Assembly (NCBI GenBank): GCA_944381255.1
Contig: CALWKL010000088.1
Span: 1-7,035, forward strand
Reading direction: 5' to 3'
From: an uncultured Clostridia bacterium
Lineage (GTDB): Bacteria > Bacillota > Clostridia > Christensenellales > UBA1242
DNA: 7,035 nucleotides
Shown here: positions 1-5,039 of the stretch, in pieces
How the letters are laid out: each line of letters opens with the position of its first letter
Position numbering within the stretch: position 1 is the first letter of the stretch
The notes under the pieces: model-generated
Told to the model about the DNA's origin: nothing
Database searches by the model: none
Seen by the model: only the letters and a program-made list of their open reading frames with translations
Program-made: the position numbers and the translations under genes

Positions 1-1
1 A

Positions 2-88
2 GCCGAAGTGGCGGAATTGGCAGACGCAAGGGACTTAAAATCCCTCGGGGGCAACCCCGTACCGGTTCGAGTCCGGTCTTCGGCACCA
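2..88 (+). tRNA. tRNA-Leu, anticodon UAA
   Basis: Complete leucine tRNA that reads UUA codons. The 7-bp acceptor stem pairs GCCGAAG (2-8) with CTTCGGC (78-84). The D stem is GCG/CGC (11-13, 25-27). The anticodon stem AGGGA/TCCCT (29-33, 41-45) encloses the loop CTTAAAA, with anticodon TAA at 36-38. A long variable arm (GGGG/CCCC stem near 47-58) marks it as a class II tRNA, as expected for Leu. The T stem ACCGG/CCGGT (61-65, 73-77) holds the loop TTCGAGT. The discriminator base is A85 and the CCA end (86-88) is encoded in the DNA. Its promoter lies outside the window. Confidence 0.98.
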
Positions 89-112
89 TTCATTTTTGGC
101 TTAAATCAAGGC

Positions 113-156
113 AAAACTCAAAGTTTATGAATTTTTTATTCGACTTTGAGTTTTTT
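113..156 (+). terminator. Rho-independent terminator after tRNA-Leu
   Basis: A perfect 12-bp inverted repeat, AAAACTCAAAGT (113-124) and ACTTTGAGTTTT (143-154), surrounds an 18-base loop and runs into a T tract to 156. It starts 24 bases after the tRNA CCA end, so it probably ends the tRNA transcript. The stem is flanked by A on the left and T on the right, so it could also stop leftward read-through from the - strand gene at 318-1043. Confidence 0.85.
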
Positions 157-250
157 CATTTTTCTTTTTATTTGATTAAAACTGTGTTAAATTTGATAAT
201 ATAAATTATTTTATAACTTAAATATACCCTTTATATATTAATAGTCGATA

Positions 251-274
251 TAAAAAGTGATGCAAGTGCATCAC
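251..274 (-). terminator. Rho-independent terminator of the YhhN-family gene
   Basis: On the - strand a GC-containing 7-bp stem, GTGATGC/GCATCAC (257-263 and 268-274), closes a 4-base loop and is followed directly by a run of five T (252-256). It lies 43 bases past the stop codon of the gene at 318-1043, in the right orientation to end its mRNA. No T tract follows on the + strand, so it acts in one direction. Confidence 0.85.
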
Positions 275-317
275 CTTCTCTAGTTAAATATCTTTAAATT
301 TGATTTTTTAAGAATTC

Positions 318-1043
318 CTAGTTTACCGATTGGTTAACATTAACTTCTGTTTGCTTGTTATGTCTAATATTTGCATAATAAATAGAACTAGCAAGTATGA
401 ACTCTGCGGGATAATATAGTACTAGGCAAAATATATCAAAAATTATAGAAATATTGGTAAATACATTTAATAACAGCATAAAATCGGACAAGAAGAATAA
501 TAGACTACCAAGCATTATCCATAAATTACTACCCTTGTACTCTTTTTCAAATGTATTTGAAATTGATTTACCCAGCATAAATGAAATAATAAGCGCATAA
601 ACAATTATGATTGGCAACATACCATTAAAATTATAAATTTGTGGGACAAAGATTATTATAAGAGATAGAGCGAAAATCAAGAGTATTATCAATAAATCTC
701 TCAAATTTATTTTGTGCAAAAATGCATATGAAACAAAGAAGAATATATGCCCTATTGCGAATAAAATAGCACCTACAACAAAGTAGTCAATTAAGACGAT
801 ATCCCCTAAGCAAGCGAAAACCAACCCAATCAACATAAGATATTTAAAGGCTTTATTTCGTTGTTCAACTTTTAAAACATATACAAAATTAAAAACTCCA
901 CATAATACGAATAAAACGCTAGCTATAGTTTTGTAGATATATGGTTCTCTAAAACAAAGTAGTAAAATATCAAAAACCATTATACAGACGAAAAACAGAG
1001 CATAGACTATTAATAAAGATTTATTTTTTACAGTGTTATTCAT
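318..1043 (-). CDS. YhhN/TMEM86-family integral membrane protein (putative lysoplasmalogenase)
   Basis: A 241-residue, very hydrophobic protein with about eight predicted membrane-spanning stretches. It carries the spaced signatures of the YhhN (TMEM86) family: a Gly-Asp pair in LGDIVL (residues 79-84), FAIGHIFFF with His99 (95-103), LLFFLSDFMLLL with Ser186-Asp187 (181-192), and LYYPAEFIL with Glu214 (209-217). Animal TMEM86 proteins hydrolyse the vinyl-ether bond of lysoplasmalogens, and plasmalogens occur in many anaerobic clostridia. That activity is inferred from the family and not shown here. The start is supported by an AAGG-type ribosome site (TAAGGT) about 6 bases before the ATG. The gene stands alone: a terminator follows it and no gene lies within 400 bases upstream. 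Confidence 0.8.
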   Translation of the reverse strand: MNNTVKNKSLLIVYALFFVCIMVFDILLLCFREPYIYKTIASVLFVLCGVFNFVYVLKVEQRNKAFKYLMLIGLVFACLGDIVLIDYFVVGAILFAIGHIFFFVSYAFLHKINLRDLLIILLIFALSLIIIFVPQIYNFNGMLPIIIVYALIISFMLGKSISNTFEKEYKGSNLWIMLGSLLFFLSDFMLLLNVFTNISIIFDIFCLVLYYPAEFILASSIYYANIRHNKQTEVNVNQSVN

Positions 1044-1072
1044 AAACTAACCTTACCTATATTGTTTAGATA

Positions 1073-1101
1073 ATTTTAACACAAAAATTAAAATTTAAAA
1101 A
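1073..1101 (-). promoter_or_regulatory. Candidate vegetative promoter of the YhhN-family gene
   Basis: On the - strand an extended -10 element, TG-T-TAAAAT (-10 hexamer at 1073-1078, TG at 1080-1081), lies about 30 bases upstream of the start codon. Seventeen bases further up there is only a weak -35 (TTTTTA, 1096-1101). Surrounding AT-richness makes chance matches likely. Confidence 0.35.
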
Positions 1102-1104
1102 CTA

Positions 1105-1316
1105 ATTTTAGCCAAATATAAAAAGTTTTCGTATTAAATTACCAAATTACACTTGCCATAATGAAAAAACGCTTCACTGTATTAGCAAACTATAGACTAC
1201 GAAATATTTGAAAAGCATAAATTACATCATTTTACTGTAATAAGAATAAATTATCCTAGCCGAATTTAATACAAAATAAAATTTAGTAATGTTAGTCTGT
1301 TATTTAAAAACTAATT
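1105..1316. other. Intergenic stretch with no detectable gene
   Basis: This is the core of a 407-base gap between the YhhN-family gene and the rubrerythrin gene. The right end of the gap holds the rubrerythrin terminator and a 97-base 3' leader to it. The rest is highly AT-rich. I see no open frame with a ribosome site and no strong hairpin. The only ordered element is a short dyad, ATTACA-N9-TGTAAT (1221-1241), which has no gene close enough to be its obvious target. Confidence 0.6.
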
Positions 1317-1353
1317 AAAAAAGGAACTTTACATTTTGTGCATAGTTCCTTTT
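1317..1353 (-). terminator. Rho-independent terminator of the rubrerythrin gene
   Basis: A perfect 10-bp stem, AAAAGGAACT (1319-1328) and AGTTCCTTTT (1344-1353), has a 15-base loop. Read leftward it is followed by TTTTTT (complement of 1317-1322), a good fit for ending the rubrerythrin mRNA 97 bases after its stop codon. Read rightward it is followed by TTTTCCTTTT, so it could work both ways. It is a near-copy of the hairpin at 2895-2930. Confidence 0.8.
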
Positions 1354-1450
1354 CCTTTTATTAAGCTAGTTTCAAAATGGGTTAATGTAAGGTCTAATAT
1401 TTACATTCGCTAACCAAGATTTATTTTATCCTTATAAATATCAATATAAT

Positions 1451-2065
1451 TTAGTCCAATTTATAGTTATATCTTATAAGTTGCGCTTTTAGAATAAGCT
1501 TTACCGAACCTCGCTTAGCTTTACAAAGAGGACACTCGTCCCACGCTTCTTCCGACTCTTGCATGTAGCCACAATCTCCACAAATCCACAATACTTTTTT
1601 GTCCTTTTTGTAGAGAGTTTGGTTTACAAACTGTTCGTGCAATTCGTTGAATATCTGTTGATGATACCTCTCCACTTCTGTCGTATCACGGAAAAGTTGT
1701 GCAATTTCAGGAAATCCCTCCTCTTCTGCTATCTCGGCAAATTTGATATAATTTTGAGCATCTTTGTCCTCATCTAGCCCAGCCAATTTTAGATTTTCAG
1801 CCAAATCCCACTTCTCTCGGAAAGGAAAGCCTGCTTTTATATCTATATTATCTATTTGCTCATCTTCGCCTTTTTGCAAAAAGGTATAAAACATTCGCGC
1901 ATGATTAAATTCTTGATAAACAATTTCATCGATTATATCAGCGATATTTTTGTATCCATTGTACCTAGCTCCATATTCTATAAATTCGTATCGTGTCCTT
2001 GCTTGACACTCTGCAGCATAACTGCGTGCTAAATTTTGATAAGTAACACTATCTTTAAGTTTCAT
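1451..2065 (-). CDS. Rubrerythrin (ferritin-like diiron domain plus rubredoxin domain)
   Basis: A 204-residue rubrerythrin, in anaerobes a cytosolic NAD(P)H-linked peroxidase that reduces hydrogen peroxide. The N-terminal four-helix domain carries Glu19 in the AECQAR motif, Glu52 and His55 in QEFNHAR (ExxH), the AEIAEEEGFPEIA helix (110-122), and Glu132 and His135 in VERYH (ExxH). The C-terminal rubredoxin-like domain has CGDCGY (Cys162, Cys165) and CPLC (Cys178, Cys181), the usual four-Cys iron site. The carboxylate pair normally found before the AEEEG helix is not clearly kept: the segment reads DEDKDAQNYIKFA (98-110). About 13 extra residues follow the rubredoxin domain. AGGAGG lies 5 bases before the ATG, so the start is secure. 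The gene is divergent from mscL and has its own terminator. Confidence 0.93.
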   Translation of the reverse strand: MKLKDSVTYQNLARSYAAECQARTRYEFIEYGARYNGYKNIADIIDEIVYQEFNHARMFYTFLQKGEDEQIDNIDIKAGFPFREKWDLAENLKLAGLDEDKDAQNYIKFAEIAEEEGFPEIAQLFRDTTEVERYHQQIFNELHEQFVNQTLYKKDKKVLWICGDCGYMQESEEAWDECPLCKAKRGSVKLILKAQLIRYNYKLD

Positions 2066-2103
2066 AAAAACCTCCTAAATTAATCATAGACACAAAATAT
2101 TCA

Positions 2104-2133
2104 TTTATACATAAAGCCTTGATAATTTCTCAA
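2104..2133 (-). promoter_or_regulatory. Promoter of the rubrerythrin gene
   Basis: On the - strand, TTGAGA (2128-2133) and TATAAA (2104-2109) are 18 bases apart, each one mismatch from the SigA consensus. The predicted transcript start is near 2097, giving a leader of about 30 bases that includes the AGGAGG ribosome site. It overlaps the rightward mscL promoter. I saw no PerR-type box (TTATAATnATTATAA). Confidence 0.6.
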
Positions 2134-2147
2134 CTAAGTGATACAAT
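2119..2147 (+). promoter_or_regulatory. Promoter of mscL
   Basis: TTGATA (2119-2124) and TACAAT (2142-2147) are exactly 17 bases apart, each one mismatch from the SigA consensus. Transcription would start near 2154, leaving a leader of about 25 bases that contains AGGAGG (2164-2169). The promoter shows that the in-frame GTG at 2138 lies upstream of the transcript start and cannot be the start codon. Confidence 0.75.
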
Positions 2148-2163
2148 ATGGTCGTATACATAG

Positions 2164-2169
2164 AGGAGG
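2164..2169 (+). promoter_or_regulatory. Ribosome binding site that fixes the mscL start
   Basis: AGGAGG lies 10 bases before the ATG at 2180. The longer in-frame reading from 2138 would translate through this site, which supports the start at 2180. Confidence 0.85.
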
Positions 2170-2179
2170 ACTTTTACAA

Positions 2180-2797
2180 ATGAAATTTTGGAAAGATTTT
2201 AAGGCTTTCATTAGCAAAGGCAACATTGTAGACTTAGCCATTGCCGTGGTAATAGGTACTGCTTTTAACAAAATCGTAACCAGTCTTGTAAATGATATCA
2301 TTATGCCACTGATTACTTGGGGGTTAGGCGCAAACAGTCTAGAAAACCTATCAGTAGTACTCCAGACGAATGATTTAGGTGAACCAACACTTACCTGGGC
2401 ATATGGTAGCTTCATTCAATCTATAATTGACTTTTTGATAATTGCACTTACAATCTTTATCGTGTTAAAAATTATGATGAAGAGTAGTAATTTAATAAAA
2501 GAGGCAACAAGTTTTGTAAAAGCGCCTACAAAAGCAGAAAAACAGATATTACGCGAAAGGGGTATCAATCTAAAGGACAAAAAAGCTGTACACCAAGCGC
2601 TCTTAGAATACAAGGCTGAAGAATTAGCAGAGAAAAAGGCAAAGGAAGAAGCAGAAAAAGCAGAAGCATATAAAAATAGTACCGAAGGCTTATTAAAAGA
2701 AATTCGTGATTTACTAAAAGAAAGTAATGACTCAAAAAACAAATCTAAATTATCAGATAATATAAAAGCAACAAATCTAGAAGAAGATAACCAATAA
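2180..2797 (+). CDS. mscL: Large-conductance mechanosensitive channel MscL with an extended C-terminal tail
   Basis: A 205-residue MscL, the pentameric membrane channel that opens under high membrane tension and releases solutes during hypo-osmotic shock. Residues 1-45 form the amphipathic N-terminal helix and TM1, with the family signature KGNIVDLAIAVVIGTAFN (13-30) and the SLVNDIIMPLI gate-side stretch (35-45). A periplasmic loop follows (about 46-76), then TM2 (about 77-100). The conserved C-terminal helix TEGLLKEIRDLLKES lies at 168-182. Between TM2 and this helix sits a charged, Ala/Glu/Lys-rich segment (about 115-165) that looks like a coiled coil, and a polar tail follows to 205. Bacterial MscL proteins are usually about 130-150 residues long. 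The start at 2180 matches the family N-terminus, the ribosome site and the promoter. The gene ends at a terminator shared with ylmC. Confidence 0.95.
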   Translation: MKFWKDFKAFISKGNIVDLAIAVVIGTAFNKIVTSLVNDIIMPLITWGLGANSLENLSVVLQTNDLGEPTLTWAYGSFIQSIIDFLIIALTIFIVLKIMMKSSNLIKEATSFVKAPTKAEKQILRERGINLKDKKAVHQALLEYKAEELAEKKAKEEAEKAEAYKNSTEGLLKEIRDLLKESNDSKNKSKLSDNIKATNLEEDNQ

Positions 2798-2894
2798 AAT
2801 CATTAAATTAATAAATATCCTAGTTAATTTGATTTAGATAATTAGAAAAAGTAAAAGACAAACATAAATATTAGACAAGCAAATTTAAAATAAG

Positions 2895-2930
2895 AAAAAG
2901 GAACTTTACCATTTTATTAAAGTTCCTTTT
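2895..2930. terminator. Bidirectional terminator between mscL and ylmC
   Basis: A perfect 13-bp stem, AAAAGGAACTTTA (2896-2908) and TAAAGTTCCTTTT (2918-2930), encloses a 9-base loop. Rightward it continues into TTTTCATTTTT, ending mscL 98 bases after its stop. Leftward it continues into TTTTTCTTATTTT, ending ylmC 80 bases after its stop. The convergent genes therefore share it. Its sequence is nearly the same as the terminator at 1317-1353. Confidence 0.88.
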
Positions 2931-3010
2931 CATTTTTATTAAAGCGTTTTAGTTTTAACTCGTACTATATCTTTTATTTAACTTATCAATAAAATATATT
3001 TTACAAGATA

Positions 3011-3364
3011 TTATTCGTTTGACTCTGGAGAATAAACTACATATTTCCTTTTTATCCCATCATTTTTGGCTTCGTTTACTAAATTATTTGTACTTATATA
3101 TGGAGTAGCAGAACAAACAGCGGTGGAGCCCATAGGACTTAATTGTACTAAAATAGTATCCAGTCCAATTTTACAAATGCATTGGTAAGGAATAAAAAGG
3201 TCTTCCTTCCCCTTAAAAAGCCCGCTACGTCCCCCTGGTACTACAATACCAGTAATTTGCGCATTGTTTTGATTGAATACCAAGTCTATCACATGACCTA
3301 ATTTGCGCCCATCTGTGAGATTGATGACAGTCTTGGCCCGAAATTCACTAAAACTTATCTCCAT
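3011..3364 (-). CDS. ylmC: YlmC/YmxH-family sporulation protein (PRC-barrel fold)
   Basis: A 117-residue protein whose first 75 residues fit the YlmC/YmxH family, small PRC-barrel-like proteins of spore formers whose molecular role is unknown. Supporting segments are FSEFRAKTVINLTDGRKLG (5-23), AQITGIVVPG (35-44), and FKGKEDLFIPYQCICKIGLD (50-69), which ends in the family's charged-Ile-Pro strand and Ile-Gly-x-Asp turn. The family is usually about 80-90 residues, so the tail from about 80 on (two segments rich in Ser, Asn and Lys) is extra. AGAGGG about 5 bases before the ATG supports the start. It follows sigG by 56 bases, the same neighbourhood as ylmC in Bacillus subtilis, and could be read from the sigG transcript or from a promoter in that gap. 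Confidence 0.82.
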   Translation of the reverse strand: MEISFSEFRAKTVINLTDGRKLGHVIDLVFNQNNAQITGIVVPGGRSGLFKGKEDLFIPYQCICKIGLDTILVQLSPMGSTAVCSATPYISTNNLVNEAKNDGIKRKYVVYSPESNE

Positions 3365-3379
3365 CGGCGCCCTCTTTAA

Positions 3380-3396
3380 CTAATAATTATTATTAG
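3380..3396. repeat. AT-rich palindrome upstream of ylmC (possible operator)
   Basis: CTAATAAT and ATTATTAG form a perfect 8-bp inverted repeat around one central base. It lies between the sigG stop and the ylmC ribosome site, where a transcript start would fall if CATATACT on the - strand (3395-3402, one mismatch from the SigE -10 CATACAnT) is used. It may be an operator or a weak leader hairpin, or chance in AT-rich DNA. Confidence 0.3.
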
Positions 3397-3420
3397 TATA
3401 TGATAAAGGGCAAAAATAGA

Positions 3421-4194
3421 TTACACGAAGTACTTTTTTACTACTTTTAGAGCGGATTTTTCTAGACGGCTGACCTGAGCTTGACTTATACCCACTTCAT
3501 CGCTAACTTCAATTTGAGTTTTACCCATAAAATATCGTAAAATCAAAATTTTCTTTTCTCTGGGTTCAAGTTCTTCCAAAGCATCTTTTATAGATACACT
3601 ATCCAGCCATTTTTCAGCACAATCTTCAGCATCGGCAATATACTCTCCCAACTCACTTGCCTCCAAGTCATCAGAATACATTGGCTCGGATAAGGACATA
3701 GGTTCGCTTATAGCATCAAGGGCACACGCTACTTGTCTCATAGGAGTATGCATATCTTCAGCAATCTCATCTAGCGTTGGTTCGCGCTGTAATATAAGTC
3801 CAAGTTTTTCTCTAGAATGTAATGCTCGATAGGCAATATCTCTAAGCGACCTACTCACCCTTATTGCACTATTATCGCGCAAAAAGCGTCTAATTTCTCC
3901 TATAATCATAGGCACAGCGTAAGTACTAAATTTTACATTAAGGTCCAAATTGAAGTTATCTATTGCCTTTATTAACCCTACACACCCCACTTGAAAAAGG
4001 TCGTCTGCACTTTCTTTCCTACCACTAAAGCGCTGTACTACAGAAAGAACAAGGCGCATATTTCCCCAGATAAATTGCTCTTTTGCATATTCATCTCCTG
4101 CTTTTATCTTCTGCATAAGGCTAGCCAACTCTTGCGCGCTAAATTTGGGCAAACAATTTGTATTGATACCACAAATTTCAACTTTGTTTGACAT
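3421..4194 (-). CDS. sigG: RNA polymerase sporulation sigma factor SigG (late forespore)
   Basis: A 257-residue sigma-70 family factor that directs late forespore transcription, for example of spore coat-independent germination and DNA-protecting proteins. The N-terminus MSNKVEICGIN is the SigG hallmark. Region 2 (about 38-108) includes DDLFQVGCVGLIKAIDNF (64-81) and KFSTYAVPMIIGEIRRFLRD (88-107). Region 3 starts with IRVSRSLRDIAYRAL (111-125). Region 4 (about 200-255) holds the helix-turn-helix GKTQIEVSDEVGISQAQVSR (224-243). The length matches the usual 255-260. I chose the ATG at 4194 over one five codons upstream because the ribosome site GAGGTGG falls between them and because the family begins here. 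Residue 43 is Trp where Bacillus subtilis SigG has Asn45. The gene lies 123 bases after sigE. Confidence 0.96.
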   Translation of the reverse strand: MSNKVEICGINTNCLPKFSAQELASLMQKIKAGDEYAKEQFIWGNMRLVLSVVQRFSGRKESADDLFQVGCVGLIKAIDNFNLDLNVKFSTYAVPMIIGEIRRFLRDNSAIRVSRSLRDIAYRALHSREKLGLILQREPTLDEIAEDMHTPMRQVACALDAISEPMSLSEPMYSDDLEASELGEYIADAEDCAEKWLDSVSIKDALEELEPREKKILILRYFMGKTQIEVSDEVGISQAQVSRLEKSALKVVKKYFV

Positions 4195-4198
4195 TATA

Positions 4199-4205
4199 CC
4201 ACCTC
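4199..4205 (-). promoter_or_regulatory. Ribosome binding site that fixes the sigG start
   Basis: GAGGTGG on the - strand ends 4 bases before the ATG at 4194. An in-frame ATG at 4209 lies upstream of this site with no site of its own, so translation from 4194 is favoured. Confidence 0.8.
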
Positions 4206-4223
4206 GCATAATAAATCAAACAA

Positions 4224-4253
4224 TAGTTTGGGCATCACAATTTGCTTTTATAC
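4224..4253 (-). promoter_or_regulatory. Candidate SigF/SigG-type promoter of sigG
   Basis: On the - strand, GTATA (4249-4253) resembles the forespore sigma -35 (GHATR). Eighteen bases downstream lies CAAACTA (4224-4230), one mismatch from the SigG -10 CATnnTA. Transcription would start near 4217, about 23 bases before the sigG ATG. In Bacillus subtilis sigG is expressed from its own promoter by SigF and then SigG, which fits this layout. Confidence 0.45.
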
Positions 4254-4317
4254 ATTCTATTCTTAAAAAATTTAAAATAAAGTATAAACTAAATTTAAAT
4301 AATATAAAGTACATCAA

Positions 4318-5037
4318 TCAAGGCAAGAGTTTTGCGATATCTTTCTTCATCTTACCAAGTATTTTCTTCTCTATTCGGCTAATGTAACTTTGCGAAATAT
4401 TTAATAAATCTGCAACTTGCTTCTGAGTCTTTTCTTTTTCACCACGCAAACCAAAGCGCATACACACTATTTTTTGCTCTCTTTCATTTAGTTTATCTAA
4501 TACGCGATAAATCATCTCTTTTTCTGCACTTATCTCTACATTCTTATACACTTCATCGGCATCTATCCCAATCACATCGCATAACAACAATTCATTGCCC
4601 TCATTATCAAAAGACAGAGGGGTCTCTAGCGAAGTCTCTTTACGATTTTTAGACACTTTCCTAAGATACATCAAAATTTCATTTTCAATACATCTAGAAG
4701 CATAAGTTGCTAATTTAATCTTTTTATCCATTTTAAAGGTATTAATTGCTTTGATTAATCCTATCGAACCTACCGAAATCAAGTCTTCTAATTCAATTCC
4801 AGTATTTTCAAATTTTTTAGAAATGTACACCACTAGCCTGAGATTGCGTTCTATTAATTCGTTTTTGGCTTGCTCATCTCCATTTTGTAATCTAATTAAA
4901 TATTGCTGTTCCTCCTCTGCGTCTAGCGGATTAGGTAATGCTTCATTAGTACAGAGAAATAATAGCATCTGGGCATTAAACTTTTTTTCATCAAAACCAA
5001 ATTTACTAATCAATATTTTTTTAAGCCATTGAAACAT
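4318..5037 (-). CDS. sigE: RNA polymerase sporulation sigma factor SigE precursor (pro-SigE, mother cell)
   Basis: A 239-residue sigma factor that directs early mother-cell transcription during sporulation. It is made as an inactive precursor with a membrane-associating N-terminal pro-sequence (about 1-27, amphipathic, with WLKKILISKFGF at 4-15) that SpoIIGA removes. The mature part begins near NEALPNPL (31-38). Region 2 (61-127) includes LIERNLRLVVYISKKFENTG (61-80), EDLISVGSIGLIKAINTF (84-101) and KLATYASRCIENEILMYLR (108-126). Region 4 (about 176-235) holds the helix-turn-helix TQKQVADLLNISQSYISRIE (204-223). The length matches the usual about 240. The residues just before NEALP are LLFLCT, unlike the YYIGGS of Bacillus subtilis. 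The start follows the spoIIGA stop by 2 bases, with its ribosome site inside spoIIGA. Confidence 0.96.
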   Translation of the reverse strand: MFQWLKKILISKFGFDEKKFNAQMLLFLCTNEALPNPLDAEEEQQYLIRLQNGDEQAKNELIERNLRLVVYISKKFENTGIELEDLISVGSIGLIKAINTFKMDKKIKLATYASRCIENEILMYLRKVSKNRKETSLETPLSFDNEGNELLLCDVIGIDADEVYKNVEISAEKEMIYRVLDKLNEREQKIVCMRFGLRGEKEKTQKQVADLLNISQSYISRIEKKILGKMKKDIAKLLP

Positions 5038-5039
5038 AT

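Noticed and set aside
1161..1211. 16-codon open frame on the + strand starting ATGAAAAAACGC
   Set aside because: No ribosome site precedes it, no promoter was seen, and such frames are expected by chance.
1221..1241. Dyad ATTACA-N9-TGTAAT in the gap before the rubrerythrin terminator, considered as a PerR- or Fur-like box
   Set aside because: It does not match the PerR or Fur consensus and is not near a promoter.
2138..2179. Longer mscL reading from a GTG at 2138 (14 extra residues)
   Set aside because: The GTG lies before the predicted transcript start, the extension translates through the AGGAGG ribosome site, and MscL proteins begin at the residue encoded at 2180.
2134..2742. Two open frames on the - strand opposite mscL
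   Set aside because: mscL is unambiguous on the + strand, and the antisense frames have no ribosome site or recognisable domain.
2802..2833. AT-only inverted repeat just after mscL
   Set aside because: It has no GC pairs and no T tract, and a much better terminator lies downstream at 2895-2930.
4195..4209. Longer sigG reading from an ATG at 4209
   Set aside because: The extra codons contain the ribosome site GAGGTGG, and SigG proteins begin with the MSxNKVEICG-type N-terminus found at 4194.
4261..4310. Possible terminator between sigE and sigG
   Set aside because: The only stem is about 7 bp of A-T pairs with a long loop, too weak to call. Read-through from sigE to sigG stays possible.
3991..4387. 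Open frames on the + strand opposite sigG and sigE
   Set aside because: They lie antisense to well-recognised sigma factor genes, lack ribosome sites and have no family features.
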